Shown here: piece by piece, positions 1 through 9,096 of the stretch
How the letters are laid out: each line of letters opens with the position of its first letter
How positions within the stretch are numbered: position 1 is the stretch's first letter
Origin: Pontiella desulfatans
GTDB taxonomy: Bacteria; Verrucomicrobiota; Kiritimatiellia; Kiritimatiellales; Pontiellaceae
NCBI RefSeq assembly: GCF_900890425.1
Contig: NZ_CAAHFG010000001.1
Span: 1,984,001 to 2,048,000 of the forward strand
Direction of reading: 5' to 3'
Length of the DNA stretch: 64,000 nt
Program-made: the position numbers and the translations under genes
Notes under the pieces: generated by a model
The model's input: the letters and a program-made list of their open reading frames with translations, nothing else
What the model was told of the DNA's origin: nothing
The model's database searches: none

Positions 1-131
1 GCGTTGCGTTGTACTGGGCGCGTCCGAAGGGAAAAGGCGTTCCGTTTAATCAGACGATTTCATCGCCTCATCAGTCCAAGACGGCATCCATTCGCTTTGA
101 ATCCCCAATTTTCCATATAGGAGAAAACCAT

Positions 132-473
132 ATGAACAACAAAACCATACACATCAAAAGAACACGCAAGACAAGCCTGGCCGATGCACTCGCAAAAGGT
201 GCATTGATCTGGGGCCCGGCCTACTCGCTCGGGGCCAGCACGGCGGCCTATTGGCTGACGCGACTGCTCACGGACGCCGTGCCGGCCTACTCCGACATCT
301 TCATCGACTCGCTGGTCATCTTCCCGCTTTGGGGAATGGTTGGCGGAGCCGCCAAGTGGATGTTGATCAACAACAAGGCCAACCGAACCAAGCGGCCGCG
401 CGGACGGCGGGGCAGCATGAACCGCTTCATCCCCCGCATCCGCCCACGGGGCATGAAACCCAGCCACGCATAA
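132..473 (+). CDS. Small membrane protein, paralogue A
   Basis: This 113-residue protein is of unknown function. I chose the ATG at 132 because AGGAGA lies 6-7 nt upstream; the longer frame from position 9 has no such site. Two hydrophobic stretches (about residues 22-44 and 60-78) flank the motif PAYSDIFIDSLVIFP, and the tail is very basic (KRPRGRRG), as expected for a cytoplasmic end of a small inner-membrane protein. The next gene, 23 nt downstream, shares the pattern AKGALxWGxxYS and PAxxDIFxDSLxIFP, so the two are a tandem duplicate pair. No family is recognised. Confidence 0.7.
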   Translation: MNNKTIHIKRTRKTSLADALAKGALIWGPAYSLGASTAAYWLTRLLTDAVPAYSDIFIDSLVIFPLWGMVGGAAKWMLINNKANRTKRPRGRRGSMNRFIPRIRPRGMKPSHA

Positions 474-496
474 CCCCTCTTAACAAAGGAAAGAAA

Positions 497-832
497 ATGA
501 AAACAACAGAAACGAAACATAGAGATGAAAATGGAAGCACGTGGAAGGAAGCAACGGCCAAAGGTGCTTTGGTCTGGGGTTCCGTATATTCCACTGCATC
601 GTCCGGGGCTGCTTTTCTGCTGGCTCCGGTGATGACGGGAAGCTCGCCGGCCTTCGGCGATATCTTCATGGATTCGCTGATTATCTTCCCGACCGCCGGG
701 GCTGCAAAGGGGTTGCTAATGTGGCGAATGAACAAAGCCAGCAACGATGGCGAATCCGATGCTCTTGCCAAGTATACCAGCAAGGGCCGGAAGACCCACA
801 AACATCCGATACGGCTCAAGAAAGCCGCCTAG
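497..832 (+). CDS. Small membrane protein, paralogue B
   Basis: This 111-residue protein is a paralogue of the preceding gene, sharing the AKGALVWGSVYS segment and the PAFGDIFMDSLIIFP segment at the same spacing. It has two predicted membrane segments and a basic C-terminus (KGRKTHKHPIRLKKAA). I chose the ATG at 497 because AAAGGAAAG precedes it closely; the longer frame from 251 runs back through the upstream gene in another frame. A terminator follows at 843-875. Function unknown. Confidence 0.7.
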   Translation: MKTTETKHRDENGSTWKEATAKGALVWGSVYSTASSGAAFLLAPVMTGSSPAFGDIFMDSLIIFPTAGAAKGLLMWRMNKASNDGESDALAKYTSKGRKTHKHPIRLKKAA

Positions 833-842
833 CCCGGATACG

Positions 843-875
843 AAAAAAAGGTGCCCGCTGAAGGGCACCTTTTTT
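843..875. terminator. Bidirectional rho-independent terminator
   Basis: A GGTGCCC/GGGCACC stem with a six-base loop is flanked by A-runs on the left and T-runs on the right. It lies between the convergent ends of the paralogue pair (plus) and thioredoxin (minus) and can serve both. Confidence 0.85.
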
Positions 876-893
876 CATTCCGGTCGGTTGCGG

Positions 894-1214
894 TTATTGC
901 TCTGCGCCGATCGCGGAGACCAGGCCGGCCTGCTGCTGGAGGCCGACAAACTGCTGTTTGTTTTCGCCATCCTTGAGCAGGATCAACGTCGGGATGGAGC
1001 GGATGCCGTATTTGGCGGCCAGCTCCGGGTTTTCATCGACGTTCACTTTTGCAATGACCGCCTTGTCGCCGACTTCGGCGGCAACCTTTTCCAGGATCGG
1101 GGTCTGCATTTTGCAGGGGCCGCACCAGGGAGCCCAGAAATCGACCAGTACGACGCCACTCTTGGTTGCGTCTTCATAGTTGCTTCCACTCAGTTCAATT
1201 ACACCTTCAGCCAT
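894..1214 (-). CDS. trxA: Thioredoxin
   Basis: This is a cytosolic thiol-disulfide reductant of standard length (106 residues). The active site is WCGPC with Cys31 and Cys34, preceded by the usual VDFWAPW strand, and the cis-proline is in the IPTL motif near residue 75. It begins at an ATG with GGAGATGA upstream and ends against the shared terminator at 843-875. Nothing is missing relative to the family, so the call is firm. Confidence 0.95.
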   Translation of the reverse strand: MAEGVIELSGSNYEDATKSGVVLVDFWAPWCGPCKMQTPILEKVAAEVGDKAVIAKVNVDENPELAAKYGIRSIPTLILLKDGENKQQFVGLQQQAGLVSAIGAEQ

Positions 1215-1287
1215 GTTTCATCTCCAATGTTATTTTGAAATCAGACGGATCATCACATGATGCGTTCAAAAATAAAATACCAAAACA

Positions 1288-1794
1288 CTACCATTTGTTT
1301 GAATGGAGGCGTTCCTCGTCAAAACGGTATTCCGGCCCGAGCACTTCGTTGGGCACACCCATCGCCAGCAACGCGAACGGGGTGATCGATTCGGGGATGC
1401 CAAGAATCTTGCGGCAGACCTGCTCGCGCTCCTCCAGCGGGTGGATCGCGATCCAGACGCATCCAATGCCGATGTCGTGCGCGGCCAGCTGCATGTTTTG
1501 CGCGGCGCAGGAGCAATCCTGCGGCCAGAAGCCGGGATAGATCTCCTTCGAGACGTCCCCGCAAACCAGCACCATGAAGGTCGACTCCTCCAGCATTTCC
1601 GTTCCGCCCATTCCGGTGAACTGCTTGATCACCGATGGGTCGTCCATCGTTACAAAGTGCCAGGGGCGCGCGTCCGCGGCCGACGGGGCGTTCATGGCCG
1701 CCTCCAGAATAATCCTACGTTCCCCGTCCGTCACCGGTTCGGTAGTCCAGGTGCGTATGCTGCGGCGGGTCATCAGTGCCTTTATCGTTTCCAT
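1288..1794 (-). CDS. Nitroreductase family FMN-dependent oxidoreductase
   Basis: This 168-residue protein has the family start TRRSIRTW, the FMN-contacting region SAADARPWHFV and the C-terminal MGVPNEVLGPEYRF segment. Members use NAD(P)H and FMN to reduce nitro-compounds, quinones or flavins; the physiological substrate cannot be read from sequence. AAGGAA lies seven bases before the ATG. It is monocistronic as far as can be seen, with a 73-nt gap before the trx start. Confidence 0.9.
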   Translation of the reverse strand: METIKALMTRRSIRTWTTEPVTDGERRIILEAAMNAPSAADARPWHFVTMDDPSVIKQFTGMGGTEMLEESTFMVLVCGDVSKEIYPGFWPQDCSCAAQNMQLAAHDIGIGCVWIAIHPLEEREQVCRKILGIPESITPFALLAMGVPNEVLGPEYRFDEERLHSNKW

Positions 1795-1864
1795 GCAAAT
1801 TCCTTTCGTTGAGCTCTAAAGATACTAATCCCCCAAAGGAGCGCAAACGGTTTTCTCGGGAAAC

Positions 1865-2281
1865 TCAGGCCGCCAATACCGCTTTTAGATCATCCTCGAA
1901 GGCCTTGATGATTTCCGGTTCCTCTTCCTCCAACGCGACCAGACGGTGGCGGATGGCAACCCGGCGCGTCCAATCCGTTCCCGGTGCATGGAATTCATCA
2001 ACCAGCGCCTCCACTTCCGTGCGAACGTTCCTCGGGATGCAATCCAGGGCGCAACCACCAGGAAAAGAATCGCTCAGGCGCTCGAAATCCAACCAGCGAT
2101 AACCAACAATACGGACAACGGACAACAAGATGAACGAGCCACAGGCCACGCAGATTTCCGAAACTCCATGCAGGGCCAAGGCAATGACACACGAAAAAAG
2201 GTAGGTTGTGAAAACCACGATATAGAAGAGGAAAACCAATCGCCTAGCCATCTCGGAAGCGCTGTTTAGCTGACGAACCAT
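1865..2281 (-). CDS. Hypothetical membrane protein with two N-terminal TM segments
   Basis: This 138-residue protein has two predicted membrane segments (about residues 12-34 and 42-60) followed by an acidic cytosolic tail rich in Glu, Arg and Leu. I place the start at the ATG 2281, where GGAG lies eight bases upstream, rather than at the TTG two codons earlier. No family is recognised and it sits alone between the nitroreductase and the divergent rRNA methyltransferase. Confidence 0.6.
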   Translation of the reverse strand: MVRQLNSASEMARRLVFLFYIVVFTTYLFSCVIALALHGVSEICVACGSFILLSVVRIVGYRWLDFERLSDSFPGGCALDCIPRNVRTEVEALVDEFHAPGTDWTRRVAIRHRLVALEEEEPEIIKAFEDDLKAVLAA

Positions 2282-2397
2282 AACCAACTCTCCGCTTAAT
2301 TGACTGGATTATCGCCGTGCCACCGAATTCTGTCCACCATCATTTTGCTCCAAATCGTTTTGCCACAGCCCCTCCCCTCCTTTACTCTGCCGCCGCT

Positions 2398-3837
2398 ATG
2401 TATAAAAAGAAACAGCTGGTGAAGGTCGAGATCATCGATCTGGGCGACAAGAACCAATGCTTCGGACGCATGGAGGACGGCATTGCCATCTTTGTGCAGG
2501 GTCCGGCGGCGGTCGGCGACGTGGTGACGGCCGAAATCTTCAAGATTAAGAAGAAATACCTGGCCGCCCGAATGTGCGGATTGGTTAAGCCCTCCCCCCA
2601 TCGCATCGATCCGGCCTGCCCCTACTTCGGCCTCTGCGGCGGCTGCAAATGGCAGCACATGGACTATGCCGAACAAGTGCGCCTCAAGCGCAAGCAAGTG
2701 CAGGACGCCCTCGGGCACCTGGGAGGCTTCAAAGACATCGAATGCGACGAATGCATCCCCGCCCCCAACCTGTTCGGCTACCGGAACAAGATGGACTTTT
2801 CCTTCACCGACCTGCGCTACCTCACTCCAGCGGAAATGGACATCGACCCCGGCGACCATGAAAAGCCGCTCGACTTCGCCCTCGGGTTCCACGCCCCCGG
2901 TTGCTTTTCGAAGGCCATCGACATTAACCACTGCGACCTCTCGACCAACGAGATGAACCTCACCCTCAACACCGTCCGCAGGTTTTGCCTTGCCCATCGC
3001 ACGGAACTGCCGATCTATTCGACCCACTCGCACACCGGCGAGCTGCGCAACCTGGTGGTCCGCCACGGCGGGAATACCGGCGAATTCATGGTCAACCTCG
3101 TCACCAGCACCCACAACCCGGAGCTAATGAACAATCTCTGCGAGGAACTCAAGGCCGCCTTGGGCGACCGCATGACCACCTTCGTAAACAACACCACCTC
3201 CGCCAAGAACACCGTCGCCTTCGGCGAAAAGGAATACGTGCTCCATGGCCCCGGCTACATTACCGACCGACTCGGCGACTACACCTACCGGATCTCCGCC
3301 AACTCGTTTTTCCAGACCAACACCGTCCAGGCCGAAAAACTCTACAACCTGATTTTGGAACAGGCGCAGCTCAAGTCAACGGATGTGGTCTACGACCTTT
3401 TCTGCGGCACTGGCTCCATCACCCTCTTCGCTTCCAGCCATTGCAAGAAGGTACTCGGCGTCGAGCTGGTCGAAAGTTCTGTCCGCGACGCCCGGGAAAA
3501 CGCCAAGCGCCACAACATTGATAACTGCGAATTCATCAAACTCGACCTCAAGGACATCAAACATATCCGCAACGACATGGCCGATTTCGGCGCACCTGAT
3601 GTCGTCATTACTGATCCGCCGCGTGCCGGCATGAACCCCAAGGCGGTCATGGCCCTGCTGGAGATTGCGCCCCCCGCCATTGTCTACGTCAGTTGCAACC
3701 CCGCATCACTCGCCCGCGATGGCCAGATGCTCTGCGAAGAAGGACAATACAAACTCGTCTCCTGCCAGCCCATCGATATGTTTCCACAGACCAACCACGT
3801 CGAAAGCGTTGCGCGCTTCGAAAAAACCCTTTCATAG
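2398..3837 (+). CDS. rlmD: 23S rRNA (uracil-5-)-methyltransferase, RlmD/RumA type
   Basis: This is a 479-residue SAM-dependent RNA m5U methyltransferase. The order is an N-terminal TRAM-like beta-barrel (residues 1-65), the iron-sulfur cysteines in CPYFGLCGGC, the SAM site DLFCGTGSITLF, the DPPRAGMNPK motif and the catalytic cysteine in VSCNPASLARD. The ATG at 2398 fits the start of the TRAM domain although no clear ribosome site is visible; the open frame upstream from 2317 lacks homology. TrmA/RlmC/RlmD paralogues are hard to separate, so the modified uridine is inferred. Confidence 0.9.
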   Translation: MYKKKQLVKVEIIDLGDKNQCFGRMEDGIAIFVQGPAAVGDVVTAEIFKIKKKYLAARMCGLVKPSPHRIDPACPYFGLCGGCKWQHMDYAEQVRLKRKQVQDALGHLGGFKDIECDECIPAPNLFGYRNKMDFSFTDLRYLTPAEMDIDPGDHEKPLDFALGFHAPGCFSKAIDINHCDLSTNEMNLTLNTVRRFCLAHRTELPIYSTHSHTGELRNLVVRHGGNTGEFMVNLVTSTHNPELMNNLCEELKAALGDRMTTFVNNTTSAKNTVAFGEKEYVLHGPGYITDRLGDYTYRISANSFFQTNTVQAEKLYNLILEQAQLKSTDVVYDLFCGTGSITLFASSHCKKVLGVELVESSVRDARENAKRHNIDNCEFIKLDLKDIKHIRNDMADFGAPDVVITDPPRAGMNPKAVMALLEIAPPAIVYVSCNPASLARDGQMLCEEGQYKLVSCQPIDMFPQTNHVESVARFEKTLS

Positions 3838-3906
3838 GCACCTATTTCGGCGGCAAAAAGTCGCGGACTGCCATCGAACACCGTGGTAGGGTGCACACTC
3901 GATACC

Positions 3907-6900
3907 ATGAAAAAAACAATAAAAACAACCCGCATTGCCCGATTTTGGACGATGGCGCTGCTGCTGTTTTCCGGACAAGCCGTGTTTGCCATCGAACAGG
4001 TGGCCGACACCCGATTCAGCATCGACCGCGGCTTCTACGCCTCGGCGACCAACCTGGTTGTTTCGTCTGAAACGGTCGGAGCAACCATCGCCTACACCCT
4101 CGATGGAAGCGATCCGCGCACCTCGAGCAGCGCCATGCAAGGCCCCGCTCCGGCGACCATATGGATCGATCCGCAAAACAGCTCGGGGAAATGGCGTACG
4201 ACGCCGGGGGTGATGGTGCGGGCCTATGCTTACAAGGCCGGCATGCTCCCGTCCAACGTCGACACCCACACCTACCTCTTCATCGAAAAGGTGCGCACCC
4301 AGGGCGATATCCGCCCGGAGGGTGGTTCCGTCTTCTGGGAATCCACGGAGATGGATCCCGCAATCATCAATGATCCCGCCTACTCCAATGAGCTGGACGA
4401 GGCGTTGCTCTCCATTCCAACCCTGTCGATTGTGATGGATCACGAAGACCTATTCGGCGAAGAAGGCATGCACCGCAGCGACAACATGAATCTGGATTGG
4501 GAGCGGCCGTGCTCCATCGAACTCATCTATCCGGAAGGTCTGCGCTTTTCCGGGTTCAAGGGTTTCCAGATCGACTGCGGCATAAAAAACCAAGGAGCCT
4601 CCGACTACATGCATTCCCTCGGTTACGACCACAAGCAGTCGTTTGGCCTCCGCTTCCGCCGCCAATATGGCAGCGGCCAGTTGAACTACCCCTTCTTCGA
4701 ACATGCCCCCCTCAATGCCGACAGCGAATGCGGGTCTTACGACAAGCTCATCCTGCGCGCCGGCCACAACAAAAGCTACGGCATGTGGTGGGATGCCGAG
4801 CACACGGTCTACACCCGCGACCAGCTTTCGCGCGACCTCCAGATCGACATGACCGGCGTCGGCGGGCACGGATCGTTTGTCCACCTCTACCTCAACGGCA
4901 TCTACTGGGGGCTCTACAATCCATGCGAACGACTGGACGATGCCTTTGCGGCGAGCTATCTGGGCGGCAACGAGCAGGATTACTTTTGCTTCAAGGGAAA
5001 AGGCGGCGACACGGCCGGCGACAACACCCGCTTCTACGAATGGCTCAATACCACGTCGAAGAGTTCGGATCCTGCAACGTTGCACGAATACTGCAACATC
5101 GACAACCATGCCGACATGGTCATGTTCAGCATCTATGCGACCATTGGAGACTTTCCGCAATACTATGCCGGCATCCGCAACAATCCCGGCGGGCAGGTAC
5201 ACTTTTTCAACTGGGATGTCGAAGACTCGTTTGGTGGTGGCGGCAGACGCTCCTCCGACGATCCGTCGTATGGCACCATCAGCAACGACAAGTTCGCCGG
5301 TTTCGACAACATGTACGACAACAACCCCGAATACCGCATGAACTTTGCCGACCGCACCTACAAGGCCTGTTTCAATGGCGGGGTGCTGACCGAGGAACAT
5401 GTGCTCGAAAGCTGGAACCGGCTGTGCGACACCATCGAAAGCGCCATGGTGGCCGAGTCCGCCAGATGGGGCGACGAACGCGAAGGCGAAACCGGCACCA
5501 CCTATACCCGCAACGACCATTGGATACCCGCACGCGATGCCGTCACGGCCGGGATCATCGGGAAGACCGACAAGTTGGTAACGATGTTCCGCAATGATGA
5601 TTTATTGCCAACCGTTAAAGCCCCCCGGTTCAAGGAGGGCGGTTCGGTGATCGATGTTGCCCTAAAGGAAGTCGCTGCCGGCTTCAACCTTTCCATTGAA
5701 CGGGAGGGTTCGTCGGGAACCGTTTATTACACCACCGACGGCTCAGACCCGCGCGCGGTGGGCGGTGCAGTCCAGGGCACCGATGCCGGCGACGCAACCT
5801 CTCTCGTGCTCAACGCCAGCACCTGCGTCAAGGCGCGCACCCTCGACGGTTCAGTTTGGAGTGCCCTGCACGAAGCCACCTTCTTTATCGACCGCGATTG
5901 GAGCGACCTCAAGATCACGGAAATCATGTACAATCCGCAGGATGCCACCATGGCCACGAATGCCGCGATCACCTCGATCATAGGCGATGCCGGCTCCATC
6001 GACCCGAACTACACCAACCGCGCACTGCTTGTCTTTGCCGCCCCCCTCCCCATCGCCCTGACCGGCGGCGACAAAGTGCTGGTTTCCGGCGCCGCCAACC
6101 CGGCCAACAACGGCACCTTCTCCATTGCCAAGGTGATCTATGAAGGCAGCATTGGCCAAAACAGAACCCAGAACGTGTTGCTGACGGAAGCATTGGCCGA
6201 CGAATCGACCGGGGGCCTGACCGCCGACTTCCTCTACGACGGCGACCGCTTTGAATTCCTGGAGCTGAAGAATACCGGAGGAAGCCCCCTGCCGCTCAGT
6301 GGCGTAACGTTCACCCGCGGCGTCGACTACACCTTCCCCAACGGAACCATCCTCTCCCCCGGCGGGTTCGCGATTCTGGCCAGGAACCCGTGGGATTTCG
6401 CCAGGCGCTATCCCGCCGTAACGCCGCTCGGCTCCTTCCCGGCCAGCTCGCTCGACAACGATGGCGAACACGTGGAACTCGCATTCAACACCGGCATCCG
6501 GCACCAGGTGCTGGGAACGGTGACTTCATCCGAAGGATACGGCGCTGTGATTTTTCCCGCCGTCCCATCCGGCATTGGCGCCGGTGACCGGTTGAGGATC
6601 AGCCATGCCGGCTATCCTTCCAGCCAAAAAATGTTTACGATCCAATCGGTTGTTGGAAACATCGTGTTCGTGAATGATCCCCTCCCCACCGAACCCCAGG
6701 GAGCAAAAGCCCTCTTCTTCGATCTCATCACCAGCGTCGAATTCAACGACCGGGAACCGTGGCCGCGACCGGCCGACGGCTATGGATTTTCACTCACCCC
6801 AACCAACGCAAACCCGGTCGGCGACCAGGACTTGGCCGGTGCATGGCGGGCCTCGGCCAATGCCGATGGATCGCCTGGCGCCGACGATCCGGTTCCCGAA

Positions 6901-8658
6901 ATTGCCGGCATCAAGGTGAACGAGGCGCTGACGCATACCGACCAGCCCCAGCGCGACACCATCGAGCTATACAATCCCGGAGCCCAGATGGTCGATCTCG
7001 GTGGCTGGTTCCTGACGGACGACCGTGATCTCCCGCAGAAATGGACGATCCCCGCCGGTACGCTCATTTCGGCAAACGGCTACCAGGTGTTTTATGAAGG
7101 ACACTATGTGTCGACCAACCTGGAGTTTTCCGCCAACGAGTTTGGTTCGGCATTTTCGCTCGGCTCCACCGGGGACGACGTCTACCTGTTCTCCCCGACC
7201 CTCGGCTACAGCCATGGGTTCAGCGTTGAAGGCGCCTTTAACGGGATCAGCTTTGGGCGGTACCTGACCAGCCAAGGCGAAGAGCACTTCCCCTCGCAGC
7301 AACAGTTCACCCCCATGGCAACGAATTCCGAACCGCTCGTCGGTGCGGTCATCATCACGGAAATCATGTACAACCCGGCAGAAGGAAGCCACGAATATAT
7401 CGAGTTGTTCAACGCTTCCGCTTCCGCCGTCCCCTTGCATGATCCCGCCAACCCAACCAACACCTGGGAATTGGGAGGAATCGGTTTCGCGTTTCCAACC
7501 AACCACATCGCAATCGGCGCGGGTCAAGCTCTCTTGCTCGTTCGCGACACCACCACGCCGGAATGGTTCCGGTCGACCCACGGCATCCCGCCCGAAGTGC
7601 AGATCTTCACATATGACGGCAAGCTCGACAACGGCGGCGAAACCCTCACCCTCCGGGCGCCGGACGAACCGGTTCAGACAGGAACCCATGCCGGCAAGGT
7701 GCCCTACGTCGTCATCGATCGCGTGGCCTACGACGATGCCATGCCCTGGCCGGCCGAGCCGGATGGCGACGGCTATTCGCTGGAACGGATCGACGGCGCG
7801 GCCTATGGAAACGATGTCATCAACTGGCGGAAGAGCACTGTCTCCGGGGGGACGCCCGGTGTGGTAGACACAGTCCCTCCTGTTCCGTCGTTCACCGACA
7901 ACGACGGGGACGGCCTGGATGACAATTGGGAAACAACCTATTTCATGTCGACGAACCACCCCGGCGGAAACCCCGACGAAGATTACGACCTCGACGGGCA
8001 ATCCAACCTCGAAGAATTCATTAGCGGCACGAACCCCACCAATGAAGGTTCCCGTTTCGGGATTGCCTTGGCAACCGCGGCAACCAACGGCAGCACGCAT
8101 TTCGTGATCAGCTGGGATGCTGCAAACGACCGGATCTACGACGTCCTTTGGGCTCCAGGGCTCAACCAAGGTTTCCTGCTCCTCGAATCCGGCATCGCCT
8201 TCCCGCAAAACAGCTATACCGACACCGTGCACAGCGCCGGTTCCAGTTGCTTCTACCGCGTGGTTGTGCGGATGCCCCTTCCCGGCGACATCGATGCCGA
8301 CGGCCTGCCCGATGCCTGGGAATCCCTCTACTTTGCCAGCGCCGAGGCCGCCGCGGCAGGCATCGACAGCGATGGCGACCGCATGAGCAACATCGGCGAA
8401 TTCATTGCCGGCACCGACCCCACCAATGCGGCATCGCGCCTGGAGTTTTCCACCATCCGCCCATCAACGAACGGCCTCGTCCTGGAATGGAACGCCGTCA
8501 CCGGCCGCGTCTACCGCATCCACTGGGGCGACACTCTCGGCCAGCCGCTCCCGCCCTTGAGCCCGCCCATGCCCTACCCCCAAGGCACCTACACCGACAC
8601 CGTGCATGGCGCGGAGAACAAAGGCTTCTACGACCTCCGCGTCGAACTTGAAAAATAG
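3907..8658 (+). CDS. Giant secreted CotH / lamin-tail / calcium-repeat protein
   Basis: This 1583-residue exported protein begins with a signal peptide (KK followed by a hydrophobic core, cleavage near AVFA). It has two chitobiase-type modules with the YTLDGSDPR (near 58) and YTTDGSDPR (near 604) motifs. Between them lies a CotH-like domain (roughly 180-560, with the WGLYNPCERLDD and HFFNWDVEDSFGGG segments). Three lamin-tail domains begin near 668, 1002 and 1146, two of them with the ITEIMYNP opening. Two calcium-binding segments resembling thrombospondin-3/dockerin repeats occur near 1330 and 1460. CotH proteins are atypical protein kinases in spore-formers; here the combination suggests a cell-surface protein. 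No sorting tail is visible. It is monocistronic. Confidence 0.85.
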   Translation: MKKTIKTTRIARFWTMALLLFSGQAVFAIEQVADTRFSIDRGFYASATNLVVSSETVGATIAYTLDGSDPRTSSSAMQGPAPATIWIDPQNSSGKWRTTPGVMVRAYAYKAGMLPSNVDTHTYLFIEKVRTQGDIRPEGGSVFWESTEMDPAIINDPAYSNELDEALLSIPTLSIVMDHEDLFGEEGMHRSDNMNLDWERPCSIELIYPEGLRFSGFKGFQIDCGIKNQGASDYMHSLGYDHKQSFGLRFRRQYGSGQLNYPFFEHAPLNADSECGSYDKLILRAGHNKSYGMWWDAEHTVYTRDQLSRDLQIDMTGVGGHGSFVHLYLNGIYWGLYNPCERLDDAFAASYLGGNEQDYFCFKGKGGDTAGDNTRFYEWLNTTSKSSDPATLHEYCNIDNHADMVMFSIYATIGDFPQYYAGIRNNPGGQVHFFNWDVEDSFGGGGRRSSDDPSYGTISNDKFAGFDNMYDNNPEYRMNFADRTYKACFNGGVLTEEHVLESWNRLCDTIESAMVAESARWGDEREGETGTTYTRNDHWIPARDAVTAGIIGKTDKLVTMFRNDDLLPTVKAPRFKEGGSVIDVALKEVAAGFNLSIEREGSSGTVYYTTDGSDPRAVGGAVQGTDAGDATSLVLNASTCVKARTLDGSVWSALHEATFFIDRDWSDLKITEIMYNPQDATMATNAAITSIIGDAGSIDPNYTNRALLVFAAPLPIALTGGDKVLVSGAANPANNGTFSIAKVIYEGSIGQNRTQNVLLTEALADESTGGLTADFLYDGDRFEFLELKNTGGSPLPLSGVTFTRGVDYTFPNGTILSPGGFAILARNPWDFARRYPAVTPLGSFPASSLDNDGEHVELAFNTGIRHQVLGTVTSSEGYGAVIFPAVPSGIGAGDRLRISHAGYPSSQKMFTIQSVVGNIVFVNDPLPTEPQGAKALFFDLITSVEFNDREPWPRPADGYGFSLTPTNANPVGDQDLAGAWRASANADGSPGADDPVPEIAGIKVNEALTHTDQPQRDTIELYNPGAQMVDLGGWFLTDDRDLPQKWTIPAGTLISANGYQVFYEGHYVSTNLEFSANEFGSAFSLGSTGDDVYLFSPTLGYSHGFSVEGAFNGISFGRYLTSQGEEHFPSQQQFTPMATNSEPLVGAVIITEIMYNPAEGSHEYIELFNASASAVPLHDPANPTNTWELGGIGFAFPTNHIAIGAGQALLLVRDTTTPEWFRSTHGIPPEVQIFTYDGKLDNGGETLTLRAPDEPVQTGTHAGKVPYVVIDRVAYDDAMPWPAEPDGDGYSLERIDGAAYGNDVINWRKSTVSGGTPGVVDTVPPVPSFTDNDGDGLDDNWETTYFMSTNHPGGNPDEDYDLDGQSNLEEFISGTNPTNEGSRFGIALATAATNGSTHFVISWDAANDRIYDVLWAPGLNQGFLLLESGIAFPQNSYTDTVHSAGSSCFYRVVVRMPLPGDIDADGLPDAWESLYFASAEAAAAGIDSDGDRMSNIGEFIAGTDPTNAASRLEFSTIRPSTNGLVLEWNAVTGRVYRIHWGDTLGQPLPPLSPPMPYPQGTYTDTVHGAENKGFYDLRVELEK

Positions 8659-8702
8659 CGATCACTTTCCCGAAACCACCCATGTAGCAGGCATCTAACG
8701 GA

Positions 8703-9061
8703 TAGATTGAACAGGACTTTCCCCTGAATTTAATGGGTCGCAATCGCAACCGTCTTGGGGGTAGCCCCAAACGGCTTCCACAAAGTGAATCGGTTCTGAA
8801 TGTGCCAACGGCACAAGACAATTTAGCCTTGGGCAACGCCCAAGGAAACCGTAGGAAAGAAACACATTTGCCCTGTAGGGGCAACACAAGCGCCCTGAGG
8901 AGAATTTGTGTTGCCCCTACAGGGCAAAATAAAAAAAAGACCCCCAGAACCTTGGACTGCGTCCAAGGCTAAATTGTGTTGTGCCGTTGGCACATTTGCC
9001 TCTCCAAAGCAAAGGGGCAACAGGCAGTTGAAAAACTGGGGGAATGTCCTGGTAGATTGAA
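8703..9061. mobile_element. MITE-like nested palindromic element with 9-bp flanking repeat
   Basis: The 438-bp gap 8659-9096 has no convincing gene and is filled by this structure. A direct repeat TAGATTGAA occurs at 8703-8711 and 9053-9061. Just inside lie inverted ends CAGGACTTTCCCC (8712-8724) and GGGGAATGTCCTG (9039-9051), 12 of 13 paired. Further in, a 32-bp arm at 8801-8832 pairs with 8963-8994 (31 of 32), and a 23-bp arm at 8867-8889 pairs perfectly with 8906-8928. Several smaller hairpins sit within the arms. The layout (target duplication, terminal inverted repeats, no transposase) fits a non-autonomous element; the short open frames across it are by-products. Confidence 0.7.
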
Positions 9062-9096
9062 TTGACGACTCCCCTTGCTAGTGACACGTTACTCGT

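Noticed and set aside
8733-9020. Short open frames in the palindromic element (79, 64 and 65 residues)
   Set aside because: They arise because the palindrome arms read open on both strands; no ribosome sites.
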